Source: Brevibacillus parabrevis
GTDB lineage: Bacteria > Bacillota > Bacilli > Brevibacillales > Brevibacillaceae
Length of the DNA stretch: 64,000 nucleotides
Assembly (NCBI RefSeq): GCF_003710905.1
Contig: NZ_RHHV01000002.1
Coordinates: 173,810 to 237,809 of the forward strand
Direction: 5' to 3'
In this document: piece by piece, positions 44,572 through 52,323 of the stretch
Position numbering within the stretch: the first letter of the stretch is position 1
Layout: each line of letters opens with the position of its first letter
The notes under the pieces: model-generated
The model's database searches: none
What the model was told of the DNA's origin: nothing
The model's input: only the letters and a program-made list of their open reading frames with translations
Program-made: the position numbers and the translations under genes

Positions 44572-46286
44572 GTCGTATTGGTTCCAAAATGATTGGTTGG
44601 CTCGGCGCGTTTTTGCTGGCGATCGTTCTGCTGCTTGCCTTCGTGGGACCTTACCTGGTGCCGTACGACGCCAGCGAGCAGTCTGGTGCCCCGTTCCAAC
44701 CGCCTGGAAAAGAGCATTGGCTTGGAACGAATGACATGGGGCAGGACATTTTGGCCGAGCTGGTAGTGGGCGCGCGCACCTCGCTTACGGTAGGGATTGT
44801 CGCAGCTTTGCTCGCTACCTTGATCGGCACGGTTGTCGGCCTGGTTTCGGGATATTCAGGGGGGTTTTTGGACGCCTTCTTCATGCGGATTGTAGACATT
44901 TGCCTGACTTTGCCGTTTTTGCCGCTCATGATCGTGATCGGGGTGTACATCGGGCCGAGTCTGTTGACGCAGGTGCTCGTCATCACGCTCGTCATGTGGG
45001 CAGGAAAAGCGCGGAAAATTCGCGCCCAGACGCTGTCGTTTCGCACGCGAGGAGCGGTCTTGGCTGCGCGATCGATGGGCGCGGGTCACTTCTATATTTT
45101 GCGGAAGCACATTTTTCCCAGCATCCTGCCGCTGGTCATCCCGCAGTTCGTGCAGGCTGTCAATGTCTCGATCTTGATGGAATCTTCGCTCAGCTTTTTG
45201 GGGATGGGAGATCCGCTGTCCAAAAGCTGGGGAAGCATTTTGTTTTACGCCAACTCGCGCAGCGCCTTTTTGACTGAGGCGTGGATGTGGTGGGTGATTC
45301 CGCCTGGCTTGTGCATCGTGATGACCGTGCTCGCCTTTTCCTTGATCGGCTATTACCTGGAGGAGCGGGTAAATCCGCGCCTTCGCGCTTATCAGGCGCC
45401 TGCTGCGAAGAGAGATCGGCGACTGGCGCAAGAGAAGCTGGCCGCTGTGAAGCCTGCGGCGGCAGACGCTTTGCTGGACGTGCAAAATTTGACCGTACAG
45501 TATCCGAAAGACGGCGGTACGGTTCGCGCAGTGGATGCTGTCAGCTTTGCTTTGCGCAAAGGGGAAGTGTTGGGGCTGGTTGGCGAATCGGGCAGCGGCA
45601 AAAGCACGATTGCGTCGGCTGTCATGCAGTTGTTGAAGCCGCCAGCGCTCGTTTCGCAGGGAGCAATCTATTTTGCAGGCAGCGACTTGACGCAGCTCTC
45701 GTCCGAAGAGGTGAGACGGCTGCGGGGAAATCGGATTGCCTGGATTCCGCAGGCGGCGATGAACGCGCTCAATCCTGTGATGAACGTGCGAGAGCAGTTG
45801 GCAGAAGCGCTCCGTTCCCATCAGTCCATGTCCAAAGACGAGATCGCGGAACGAATTGACGAAGTGCTTGCGCAAGTCGGACTTGCTTCCCGGTGGGCCG
45901 CTGCTTTTCCGCATGAGCTGAGCGGAGGCATGCGCCAGCGTGTCGTGATTGCCATGGCGCTTGTGAACAAGCCCGATTTGATCATAGCTGACGAGCCGAC
46001 GACTGGTTTGGACGTCATGGTTCAGGTGGAGATTATCAAGCTGTTGAAAAACTTGCAGCGCACGCTCGGGCTGTCGATGGTGTTTATTTCGCACGATCTC
46101 CCTGTCGTACTCAGCCTGGCTGACCGCACCCTCATCATGAATCAGGGCAAAATCGTCGATCAGGGGAACACGCTCGCTTTGGCGAAGACGTCGACACATC
46201 CGTATACGCGCCGCTTGATCGATTCGATTCCAAGGCTGACGCCAGCCCTTGAGCAGCGTTCCTTGCAGGGACAGGGACAACGATAA
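44568..46286 (+). CDS. Fused DppC-type permease and DppD-type ATPase
   Basis: 572 residues. Residues ~1-275 are a DppC-like permease (GTNDMGQDILAELVVGARTS; EAA-like loop AARSMGAGHFYILRKH). After a linker, an ATPase domain follows with Walker A GESGSGKST, signature LSGGMRQRV and Walker B LIIADEPTTGLD. Permease-ATPase fusions occur in a branch of opine/nickel transporters. The fusion fixes a 1:1 permease:ATPase ratio. It lacks the Cys cluster that DppD proteins often carry at the C-terminus. Confidence 0.9.
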   Translation: MSRIGSKMIGWLGAFLLAIVLLLAFVGPYLVPYDASEQSGAPFQPPGKEHWLGTNDMGQDILAELVVGARTSLTVGIVAALLATLIGTVVGLVSGYSGGFLDAFFMRIVDICLTLPFLPLMIVIGVYIGPSLLTQVLVITLVMWAGKARKIRAQTLSFRTRGAVLAARSMGAGHFYILRKHIFPSILPLVIPQFVQAVNVSILMESSLSFLGMGDPLSKSWGSILFYANSRSAFLTEAWMWWVIPPGLCIVMTVLAFSLIGYYLEERVNPRLRAYQAPAAKRDRRLAQEKLAAVKPAAADALLDVQNLTVQYPKDGGTVRAVDAVSFALRKGEVLGLVGESGSGKSTIASAVMQLLKPPALVSQGAIYFAGSDLTQLSSEEVRRLRGNRIAWIPQAAMNALNPVMNVREQLAEALRSHQSMSKDEIAERIDEVLAQVGLASRWAAAFPHELSGGMRQRVVIAMALVNKPDLIIADEPTTGLDVMVQVEIIKLLKNLQRTLGLSMVFISHDLPVVLSLADRTLIMNQGKIVDQGNTLALAKTSTHPYTRRLIDSIPRLTPALEQRSLQGQGQR

Positions 46287-46305
46287 TTTCACGGAGGCAA
46301 GAAGG

Positions 46306-47133
46306 ATGGGAGTGCACAAACAAGAGCGGGATACGATGCAGCAAAAGGTGTTGTTGCAAGTATCCGGGCTGTACAAAACTTACGGGAGCAAGGGCGCATC
46401 GAGGCAGGCTGCTCCGGTTATTGACGGCGCCAGCTTTTCCATTCGGCAAACGGAAACGGTCGGCCTGGTCGGTGCGAGCGGAGCGGGAAAAAGCACGATT
46501 GGGAGAATCATCGCCGGGATCGAGCAGGTGGACAAGGGGAAGCTGATCTACCAGGGCCAAGACTTGCTGGCGATGAAAGCCAAAGAGCGCAGAGCAGCCA
46601 CGAGGTCGATTCAGATGGTTTTCCAGGACCCGTACGAGTCGCTTTCTTCGCGGATGACGATTGAACAGCTGGTCGCAGAGCCGCTGGTGATCGCCAGGCT
46701 GCACAAGAACGATCCGGCCAAAAGGACGGAGCTGGTCCGGGAAGCTTTGCGGGAAGTTGCGCTGTCACCGGAGCGTTACATGCACCGTTACGCTCATGAA
46801 CTGTCCGGCGGGGAGCGCCAGCGGGTGGGCTTGGCTCGCGCGTTCATCACCCGGCCGCAGCTCATCGTGGCTGACGAGCCGACTTCCATGCTGGACACTT
46901 CCTTGCGTCTCGATTTGCTGGGGCTTATGCGAGAACTGAGCCAGCGGCATGAAATCGCTTATTTGTTCATTACGCATGATCTGGCGTTGACGCGAGGTTT
47001 TTGTGATCGGCTGCTCGTGCTCAATCAGGGGCAGATCGTGGAGACGGGCACGCCAGAAGAAGTGACGGAAAACCCGCAGCATCCTTTTACGTTGCGGCTG
47101 ATCGAGGCGTTGCGGGAGCTTGACCAGTTTTGA
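46306..47133 (+). CDS. DppF-type ABC ATP-binding protein
   Basis: 275 residues: Walker A GASGAGKST, signature LSGGERQRVGLARA, Walker B LIVADEPTSMLD. Second ATPase of the importer. ATG at 46306 follows GGAGG; an earlier TTG at 46249 overlaps the previous gene and is not needed. Confidence 0.9.
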   Translation: MGVHKQERDTMQQKVLLQVSGLYKTYGSKGASRQAAPVIDGASFSIRQTETVGLVGASGAGKSTIGRIIAGIEQVDKGKLIYQGQDLLAMKAKERRAATRSIQMVFQDPYESLSSRMTIEQLVAEPLVIARLHKNDPAKRTELVREALREVALSPERYMHRYAHELSGGERQRVGLARAFITRPQLIVADEPTSMLDTSLRLDLLGLMRELSQRHEIAYLFITHDLALTRGFCDRLLVLNQGQIVETGTPEEVTENPQHPFTLRLIEALRELDQF

Positions 47134-47182
47134 GCGGGGATTACTCGATTGCTTGATGGAAAAAAGGAACGAGGAGGCATAC

Positions 47183-47830
47183 ATGGATCAACGAACCGAT
47201 TTTTTGATGCTCGATTCGGGCTGCTGCTTTGGGGAGCCGCGTCTGAAAGACCCGAATTATCAAGATTTTTTTTCCTTCATCGATGTGTACGATTTGCCGG
47301 AGCACGATTTGTCGCCATACAAGTGCCTGGTGATTACCGGGCTGATCGACCAGGAGCTTTTGTACAAGCAAAAAGAGCAGATTCGTGATTTTCTCGACGG
47401 AGGAAAAGTGCTGGTGTTCAGCGGCAATCTGTTTTTGCCGTGGCTGCCGGGCGCGTCTGCTTTTGTGCCAAAAGAAATTCGCAATCATTCCGACTATGAT
47501 GTGACGATCGCCAAGGAGCATCCGATTTTTGCCGGAGTGCAGACGTACGACATGACGTACAACAAAGGTGTTGCAGGCTTTTTCGCCAGAGGCCATCACC
47601 CGCTGCCGGACGGGGCTGAGGTGTTGTTGACCTTGCCGGGGGGAGAACCGATTACGTATATCGACCGGAACAGTACGAAGGGCACGATTCTCGTCCATTC
47701 GGGAAATGACTTGTTCGGCTACAATCACCCGGGAAAATCGACCGGACGAATTGCGCTGCAACTCACCGAGTGGGCGCGGAACGAATATCGGCAGCTTCAG
47801 GAGCCTCAGGAAAGGGGAGCGTACGCATGA
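47183..47830 (+). CDS. ThuA/GATase-like protein 1
   Basis: 215 residues. A first half YKCLVITGLIDQ...FLDGGKVLVFSGNLFLPW fits the ThuA/class I glutamine-amidotransferase-like fold; later VLVHSGNDLFGY and a C-terminal helix. There is no clear catalytic Cys-His-Glu set, so it is probably non-enzymatic or binds a ligand. GAGGAGG precedes the ATG at 47183. It overlaps the next gene (ATGA), a second member of the same fold, suggesting a heterodimer. Function unknown. Confidence 0.6.
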   Translation: MDQRTDFLMLDSGCCFGEPRLKDPNYQDFFSFIDVYDLPEHDLSPYKCLVITGLIDQELLYKQKEQIRDFLDGGKVLVFSGNLFLPWLPGASAFVPKEIRNHSDYDVTIAKEHPIFAGVQTYDMTYNKGVAGFFARGHHPLPDGAEVLLTLPGGEPITYIDRNSTKGTILVHSGNDLFGYNHPGKSTGRIALQLTEWARNEYRQLQEPQERGAYA

Positions 47831-48432
47831 GAAAGATCGCAGCTTTGTACGGCGGCAGCTCGCAGCATTTTCGCAGTTTGAACGAGCCGAAGTACCGCAA
47901 GTATTACGACAGGCTCATCTACTTGCCTGATCTTGAGAACACGTCGCTGGATGAGTTCGATGCGCTGGTGGTTCCCTCGCAGCTGCACATGGGACTGGTG
48001 ATGAAATCGCGCGAGAAAATCAAACAGTTCGCGGAAAAGGGCGGGATTGTCGTCGCTTTCGGTCCGCAGCCGCGCGAATGGATTCCGGGGCAAAACTGGG
48101 AGCTTCGCCCGACGAACTTCTGGTGGTGGCTGGACAAAAACGCGAAGAGCGGGCTGGTGCTGCAAAAGCCGGACTACGATCTGTTTTCCTACATTACGCT
48201 GGCAGATGCGACCTGGCATCAGCATGGGGTGTACTGGCCGCCGGAGGGTGCCGAGGTGCTGATTTCGACCGAAGACGGGGGAGCCGTCCTGTATGTCGAC
48301 AAGGTGAGCACAGCGGGTACGTGGATCGTCACTACGCTTGATCCGGACTTTCATTTTGGCTCGTACTTCATGCCTGCGACAGAACGCTTTCTCGACGGCT
48401 TCCTGCCGTGGCTGGCAGAGGGGAACGTCTGA
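47827..48432 (+). CDS. ThuA/GATase-like protein 2
   Basis: 201 residues, parallel to the preceding gene: IAALYGGSSQHF, FDALVVPSQLHMG, FAEKGGIVVAFGPQP and WIVTTLDPDFHFG. The PSQLH and FGPQ elements occur where a GATase fold would have its catalytic elbow, but no Cys is there. Four-base overlap with gene 1 and one-base overlap with the following ATPase show tight coupling. Trp-rich WELRPTNFWWWLD is unusual. Confidence 0.6.
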   Translation: MRKIAALYGGSSQHFRSLNEPKYRKYYDRLIYLPDLENTSLDEFDALVVPSQLHMGLVMKSREKIKQFAEKGGIVVAFGPQPREWIPGQNWELRPTNFWWWLDKNAKSGLVLQKPDYDLFSYITLADATWHQHGVYWPPEGAEVLISTEDGGAVLYVDKVSTAGTWIVTTLDPDFHFGSYFMPATERFLDGFLPWLAEGNV

Positions 48433-49079
48433 TGATCCGGCTGCAAAAGCTTTGCAAGAGCTACGGGGAGAGAGTCATTCTGCAAGACCTCGACCTGCAT
48501 CTGGAAGCAGGGGAGTTCGCCTTTTTGCAGGGGCGGTCGGGTTCGGGAAAAAGCACGCTGCTCAAGCTTTTGTACCGGGAGCAAACCGAGTTTGCGGGAC
48601 GCATCGATATTGATGCCGTCCCGATCGAACAAATCCGCAAATTCGAGTTAAGGCGAATGATGGGCGTCATTTTTCAATCGTTCGAGCTGCTTCCGCGAAA
48701 GACGGTCATGGAAAACGTGGCGCTCGCTGGCGAGGTCGTCGGAAAACGGTGGGGCGAAATCGAACCGGAAGCGCAGCGGCTGCTTGCAAGAGTCGGGCTG
48801 CTGGATCGGAAGGATGTCTTTCCTGACCAGTTGTCGGGGGGCGAGCAGCAGCGCGTTGCGATCGTGCGTGCCCTGCTGAATCGCCCGCGCATTCTTTTGG
48901 CAGATGAGCCTACCGGGAATCTGGATAGCGAGACAGCGTTTGAAGTGATGCAATTGCTGAAAGAACTGCATGTGGAGGAAAACATGGCGATGTTGATTGT
49001 CACCCATTCGGAGCGGCTGGTTGAACAATTTCCGGCAAAGACGTGGATGATGGAGCAGGGGCGGGTACGCGTCGTATGA
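48432..49079 (+). CDS. FtsE/LolD-type ABC ATP-binding protein
   Basis: 215 residues: Walker A GRSGSGKST, LSGGEQQRVAIVRA, Walker B ILLADEPTGNLD. The LPRKTVMENVALAGEVVGK segment is typical of FtsE/LolD. Coupled by ATGA to an FtsX-like membrane gene, so it forms a mechanotransmission-type ABC pair. Confidence 0.88.
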   Translation: MIRLQKLCKSYGERVILQDLDLHLEAGEFAFLQGRSGSGKSTLLKLLYREQTEFAGRIDIDAVPIEQIRKFELRRMMGVIFQSFELLPRKTVMENVALAGEVVGKRWGEIEPEAQRLLARVGLLDRKDVFPDQLSGGEQQRVAIVRALLNRPRILLADEPTGNLDSETAFEVMQLLKELHVEENMAMLIVTHSERLVEQFPAKTWMMEQGRVRVV

Positions 49080-49951
49080 ACAGACAATCGTGCATGTACA
49101 TGCTCAGGGATGCGCGCGAAGGCATTCAGCGAAACATAGGGGCTGCGGCGGCTGCGGCAGTCTTGATTTTTGTCGCAGTGCTCATCGCGGGCATCCTGTT
49201 GCTCGGAAGGTTCGGTGTCGGGGATTTGATGGGCTATCTGGAGTCACAGGTAGCCATGAAGCTGTATGTAGACCCTGCTGCGGATACGAAGGCTATCGCG
49301 GCCATTTTGCAGGAAAAAAGCTTCGTTCAATCCGTCGAAATCGAGACAAAGGCGCAAATGCTGGAGCGATTGGCCGGATTTTTTGCCGGGCGGGAGCACC
49401 TGCTTGTCTCTTTTCAGGAGAGTCAAATTCCGGACGCAATCCGCCTGGAGCTGCGCGACAAGACGCAGATCAAGCTCGTGGCGGAACAATTGCAGACGAT
49501 GAACGGCATCACAAAAGTCGTCTATCCGCAGGAATTTGCCGAAACGATCTTGCGCTGGTCGGCCCAACTGAACCAGTACGGCTTGGGCTTGCTGCTTGGT
49601 CTGGGCGCGCTCGCTTTCGGGATGGTGTTTATCGCGATGAATCTGGCCATGTATCAAAGGCAGCAGGAAATTCGCGTCCGGCTGTTGCTTGGTGCGAACC
49701 CGTGGCATGTCAGGGGGCAATTTTTGTTTGAAGGCTGGCTGATTGGCTTCGTTGGCAGCTTGCTTGCGGCCGTAGCGATTTATTGGCTCTTTTCGGGCAT
49801 GCTGTTGCCTTTGCAAAAACAGTTCCCGCTGGTGTTTCACTTCTCGCAGCAGCTGGTGTACGAGATGATGGGAGGCATGGCGCTCGCAGGCTCTTTGCTA
49901 GGGCTGTCAGCCAGCTATGCTTCGACAAGGAAGCTGATCAATCATGCGTAA
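49076..49951 (+). CDS. FtsX-like membrane protein
   Basis: 291 residues with FtsX topology: one N-terminal helix (~19-38), an extracytoplasmic domain of ~120 residues, then three helices near 173-195, 220-243 and 262-282. Includes MKLYVDPAADTKAIAAI and LRWSAQLNQYG, as in FtsX. Overlaps the FtsE-like gene at its start and the next gene at its end. A second FtsEX besides the cell-division copy is expected. Confidence 0.85.
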   Translation: MNRQSCMYMLRDAREGIQRNIGAAAAAAVLIFVAVLIAGILLLGRFGVGDLMGYLESQVAMKLYVDPAADTKAIAAILQEKSFVQSVEIETKAQMLERLAGFFAGREHLLVSFQESQIPDAIRLELRDKTQIKLVAEQLQTMNGITKVVYPQEFAETILRWSAQLNQYGLGLLLGLGALAFGMVFIAMNLAMYQRQQEIRVRLLLGANPWHVRGQFLFEGWLIGFVGSLLAAVAIYWLFSGMLLPLQKQFPLVFHFSQQLVYEMMGGMALAGSLLGLSASYASTRKLINHA

Positions 49952-50918
49952 AAAGCTGATGCTGCTCGTGGCGGCAGGGCTGTTTTTAGGGGCGACAGGG
50001 GCGTATGCGCATTTGACAGGCGCATTTGCGAATTTTCTCGTGACCGTCAACGACGAGAGCACCACCGAACGGCTGAAAGCAGAAGTGGCTCAGACCAAAA
50101 AAGAGATCGCCAGGCTTGCGCCGCAGATTGCCAAGCTTGAGAAAAGCTATGTTGCGGATCAAAAGGTAGCAGTCGACAAGCTGCAATTTTACAGTGAGAT
50201 GGGATTGGATACGTGGGTTAGCTTGTTGCAGCAGCAACAGGAGCCTGTCGATATTCTCGGCAGTCAATGGCTGATCGAGCGGAATCTGGACGCATACATG
50301 GAGGAGCTGGACAAGCTGTATCTGGCTTACAAGCAACTGGTCGCCACGAAAGAAACGCTGGAAGGACACGAGAAGCTGCTTGGCATGATTGAGCAAAATC
50401 TTCAAGCCAGAGGCGCATTTCTCGCCGACAACCCGGAACTGCCGATCGAGCAGCTCGCCAATTATTTGGATATCGACTGGATGGCGGAGGTGGAGCCGGC
50501 TTTGCTCGCCATTTTGGCAAAAGACCGCGCTTTGACGGAGCAGCAGGCAGCCACCTGGGCTTCCACTCAGACGGGCACCGCTTCCCAGCCGTATCGTCTG
50601 GACGAAAGCTGGATCAACGAACGCAGCGAGCTGCGCTACTTTTTCCGTTCGGATCACGTGTACGTGGTGTTTCAAAAGCCTGACTTGCACGTGATTTTGA
50701 TTGGACAAGTGTTGAAAGATTCTTCGGATGCGGCTGCCCTGGTTTTCGAGGCGGGATTTTTCAACGGCTTTTTGATGCCGGAAACATTGATTGAGGAATT
50801 GCAGGGCTTCCGCATTCCTTATGCACAGCTTTTGCAATTGCCTCGTGTACAGGCGCCCTTTTATCTCCAGCAAACAAGCGGAGGGCTGATCGTACGAACC
50901 GGAGATAGCCAAAACTAG
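49944..50918 (+). CDS. Exported coiled-coil protein, probable partner of the FtsEX-like pair
   Basis: 324 residues with a signal peptide (LMLLVAAGLFLGATGAYA), then a coiled-coil (~38-75 and ~105-140), and a C-terminal domain of unknown type (TLIEELQGFRIPYAQLLQLP). FtsX of other bacteria docks exported coiled-coil proteins such as PcsB, CwlO or EnvC; here no NlpC/P60 or LytM enzyme domain is visible. It overlaps the FtsX-like gene by eight bases. Function otherwise unknown. Confidence 0.6.
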   Translation: MRKKLMLLVAAGLFLGATGAYAHLTGAFANFLVTVNDESTTERLKAEVAQTKKEIARLAPQIAKLEKSYVADQKVAVDKLQFYSEMGLDTWVSLLQQQQEPVDILGSQWLIERNLDAYMEELDKLYLAYKQLVATKETLEGHEKLLGMIEQNLQARGAFLADNPELPIEQLANYLDIDWMAEVEPALLAILAKDRALTEQQAATWASTQTGTASQPYRLDESWINERSELRYFFRSDHVYVVFQKPDLHVILIGQVLKDSSDAAALVFEAGFFNGFLMPETLIEELQGFRIPYAQLLQLPRVQAPFYLQQTSGGLIVRTGDSQN

Positions 50919-50945
50919 CAGATCATCTGGATGGGAGAGAAAGAC

Positions 50946-51851
50946 ATGAGAAGGAGCTTGTGTTTGTTGGCGATGCTGGTATGGCTGTTGCCGAGCCTGG
51001 TATCGGCGCACATCGTCAACGAGCAAAACTTGTACGACGACCTGCAATATTCCAAGGCGACGTCGCAGATCGTGTATTTGAGCGGCCTGGGAGTGATTCC
51101 TTACGATCATCACGGCTCGACGCTGTTTTCCCCGCAGGAGAAGCTGACGCGTGAAGAGCTGGCGTATTGGGCGGGAACGTTCGGGAAGCTGCAAGAGAGC
51201 GGAGCGGCCCGTACAGAAGTGACAGCGGCAGCTTTGGCAAAAGGACTCGTGCCCTCTTTGGACGGCAATGCCACGTATGCGGACGTCAATCAGGCTTACT
51301 TTGCAGGGAAGCTGGCTGTGCAGGATGCCGGACGTGAGCTGACCCGCGAGCAATTTGCGTTGTTTGTGTTCGAGCACAGAAAAGATGAGGCCGAAGGGAA
51401 AAGCTTGTACGACCGGGGCGGCTTTCTCGCGGGGCCAACAGGCAAAGTGGACAAAGTGAGCGTTCGCGAGGAAAAAGATGCAGAGGGCAAGGCTGCAAAA
51501 GTGTATTCGCTTACTGTATCTGGCACCGCGTATGACGTGTCGGCGCATCCGCGCGTGCTGCAAGCCGCCGTTGACCCGGCAGAGTGGGAAGGAAGGGCGA
51601 TTCAGGAAGCGTGGCTGATGAATGTCGCAGGCAAACCGCAGCCGCAGCTCCAGCTGATTCAGTTTGAACAAAGCGCCAATGCTTCCGCACAACCGAAAAA
51701 AGCGGCGAGTGCAGACCACGAGCATGAACACGCTGGTCATGAAGCGGCAGCCAGCAGTGACGAGTCGGGGTCATCGCTCATTCCTCTGGTGATCGTCGTT
51801 GTTTTGCTCGTGCTTGTCGGCGGCTTTTTGTTCACGCGAAAACGGAAATAA
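50946..51851 (+). CDS. Surface protein with His-rich segment and C-terminal membrane anchor
   Basis: About 301 residues: signal peptide (LLAMLVWLLPSLVSA), S-layer-homology-like helices (LYDDLQYSKATSQIVYLSGLGV and LTREELAYWAGTFG), a His/Asp/Glu cluster DHEHEHAGHE near residue 258, then a hydrophobic helix and RKRK tail. The His cluster could bind a metal at the cell surface. The ATG at 50946 has GGGAGAG six bases upstream; a start at 50931 is less likely. Last gene of the operon. Confidence 0.65.
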   Translation: MRRSLCLLAMLVWLLPSLVSAHIVNEQNLYDDLQYSKATSQIVYLSGLGVIPYDHHGSTLFSPQEKLTREELAYWAGTFGKLQESGAARTEVTAAALAKGLVPSLDGNATYADVNQAYFAGKLAVQDAGRELTREQFALFVFEHRKDEAEGKSLYDRGGFLAGPTGKVDKVSVREEKDAEGKAAKVYSLTVSGTAYDVSAHPRVLQAAVDPAEWEGRAIQEAWLMNVAGKPQPQLQLIQFEQSANASAQPKKAASADHEHEHAGHEAAASSDESGSSLIPLVIVVVLLVLVGGFLFTRKRK

Positions 51852-51914
51852 AGCCGCAGCCGCTATATGGCGCTATGGATAGCTATAGGGAAAGCGAACG
51901 AAACAGGGCTTTGT

Positions 51915-51946
51915 CAGGGGCGGTCTGGCGAAGCCCCTGCTTTTTC
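51915..51946 (+). terminator. Terminator of the eleven-gene operon
   Basis: CAGGGGC and GCCCCTG pair across 11 bases, followed by CTTTTTC. Confidence 0.85.
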
Positions 51947-52000
51947 TTGCGAACCGGACCGAACAGATCAAGCCAATCTAATCCATAAGTCGAAAATGGA

Positions 52001-52030
52001 TTGACAGTGGTGCAGGCCGCGCCTTAGGAT
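52001..52030 (+). promoter_or_regulatory. Sigma-A promoter of the mef-like attenuator
   Basis: TTGACA (52001-52006), an 18-base spacer and TAGGAT (52025-52030). It lies ~40 bases before the leader peptide. Confidence 0.7.
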
Positions 52031-52067
52031 AGACAGTAACTCAGCATGTTTGGATGGAGGTTCTGTT

Positions 52068-52091
52068 ATGTGGTATGTACGCATGCGCTAA
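52068..52091 (+). CDS. Seven-residue leader peptide MWYVRMR
   Basis: ATG TGG TAT GTA CGC ATG CGC TAA preceded by GGAGG at seven bases spacing. The last three residues, Arg-Met-Arg, fit the R/K-x-R/K motif at which macrolide-bound ribosomes are known to stall (as in ErmDL and the mef(E)/msr leader peptides that end RLR/RLK). It lies ahead of a MefA-like exporter, and the leader RNA ends with a terminator. It is too short to be a separate functional protein. Confidence 0.75.
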   Translation: MWYVRMR

Positions 52092-52273
52092 TCAGGCACG
52101 GACGACTCGCCCGTTTTTCGATGGGTTATTTGTCATGCCTGCATAGTCAGCTTGCGTATTCCTCCAAAGCTCCCTGCCTGATTCGTTGTTAGGCAGCTCT
52201 TTCAAGTGCTTTGATGCAGCAAGCTTTCGCACGGATGACACCCCCTCGGACGGGACGTTCTCCGTGCTTTTTT
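52090..52273 (+). promoter_or_regulatory. Leader RNA with alternative hairpins and terminator (transcription attenuator)
   Basis: AATCAGGCA (52090-52098, just after the leader stop) pairs with TGCCTGATT (52175-52183). TGCCT of that segment can instead pair with AGGCA (52191-52195). An intrinsic terminator GCACGGA (52229-52235)/TCCGTGC (52261-52267) plus TTTTTT ends 50 bases before the mef-like ATG. A ribosome stalled on the leader peptide would mask the first arm and could favour readthrough. The exact antiterminator pairing was not resolved. Confidence 0.7.
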
Positions 52274-52323
52274 GCGTCCAAAAACGGATGCCGCACTTGA
52301 ATGTCCACATGAGGAGGATGTAT

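Noticed and set aside
49986..51740. Minus-strand 584-codon open frame
   Set aside because: Antisense to the coiled-coil and His-rich protein genes, which have signal peptides and ribosome sites.
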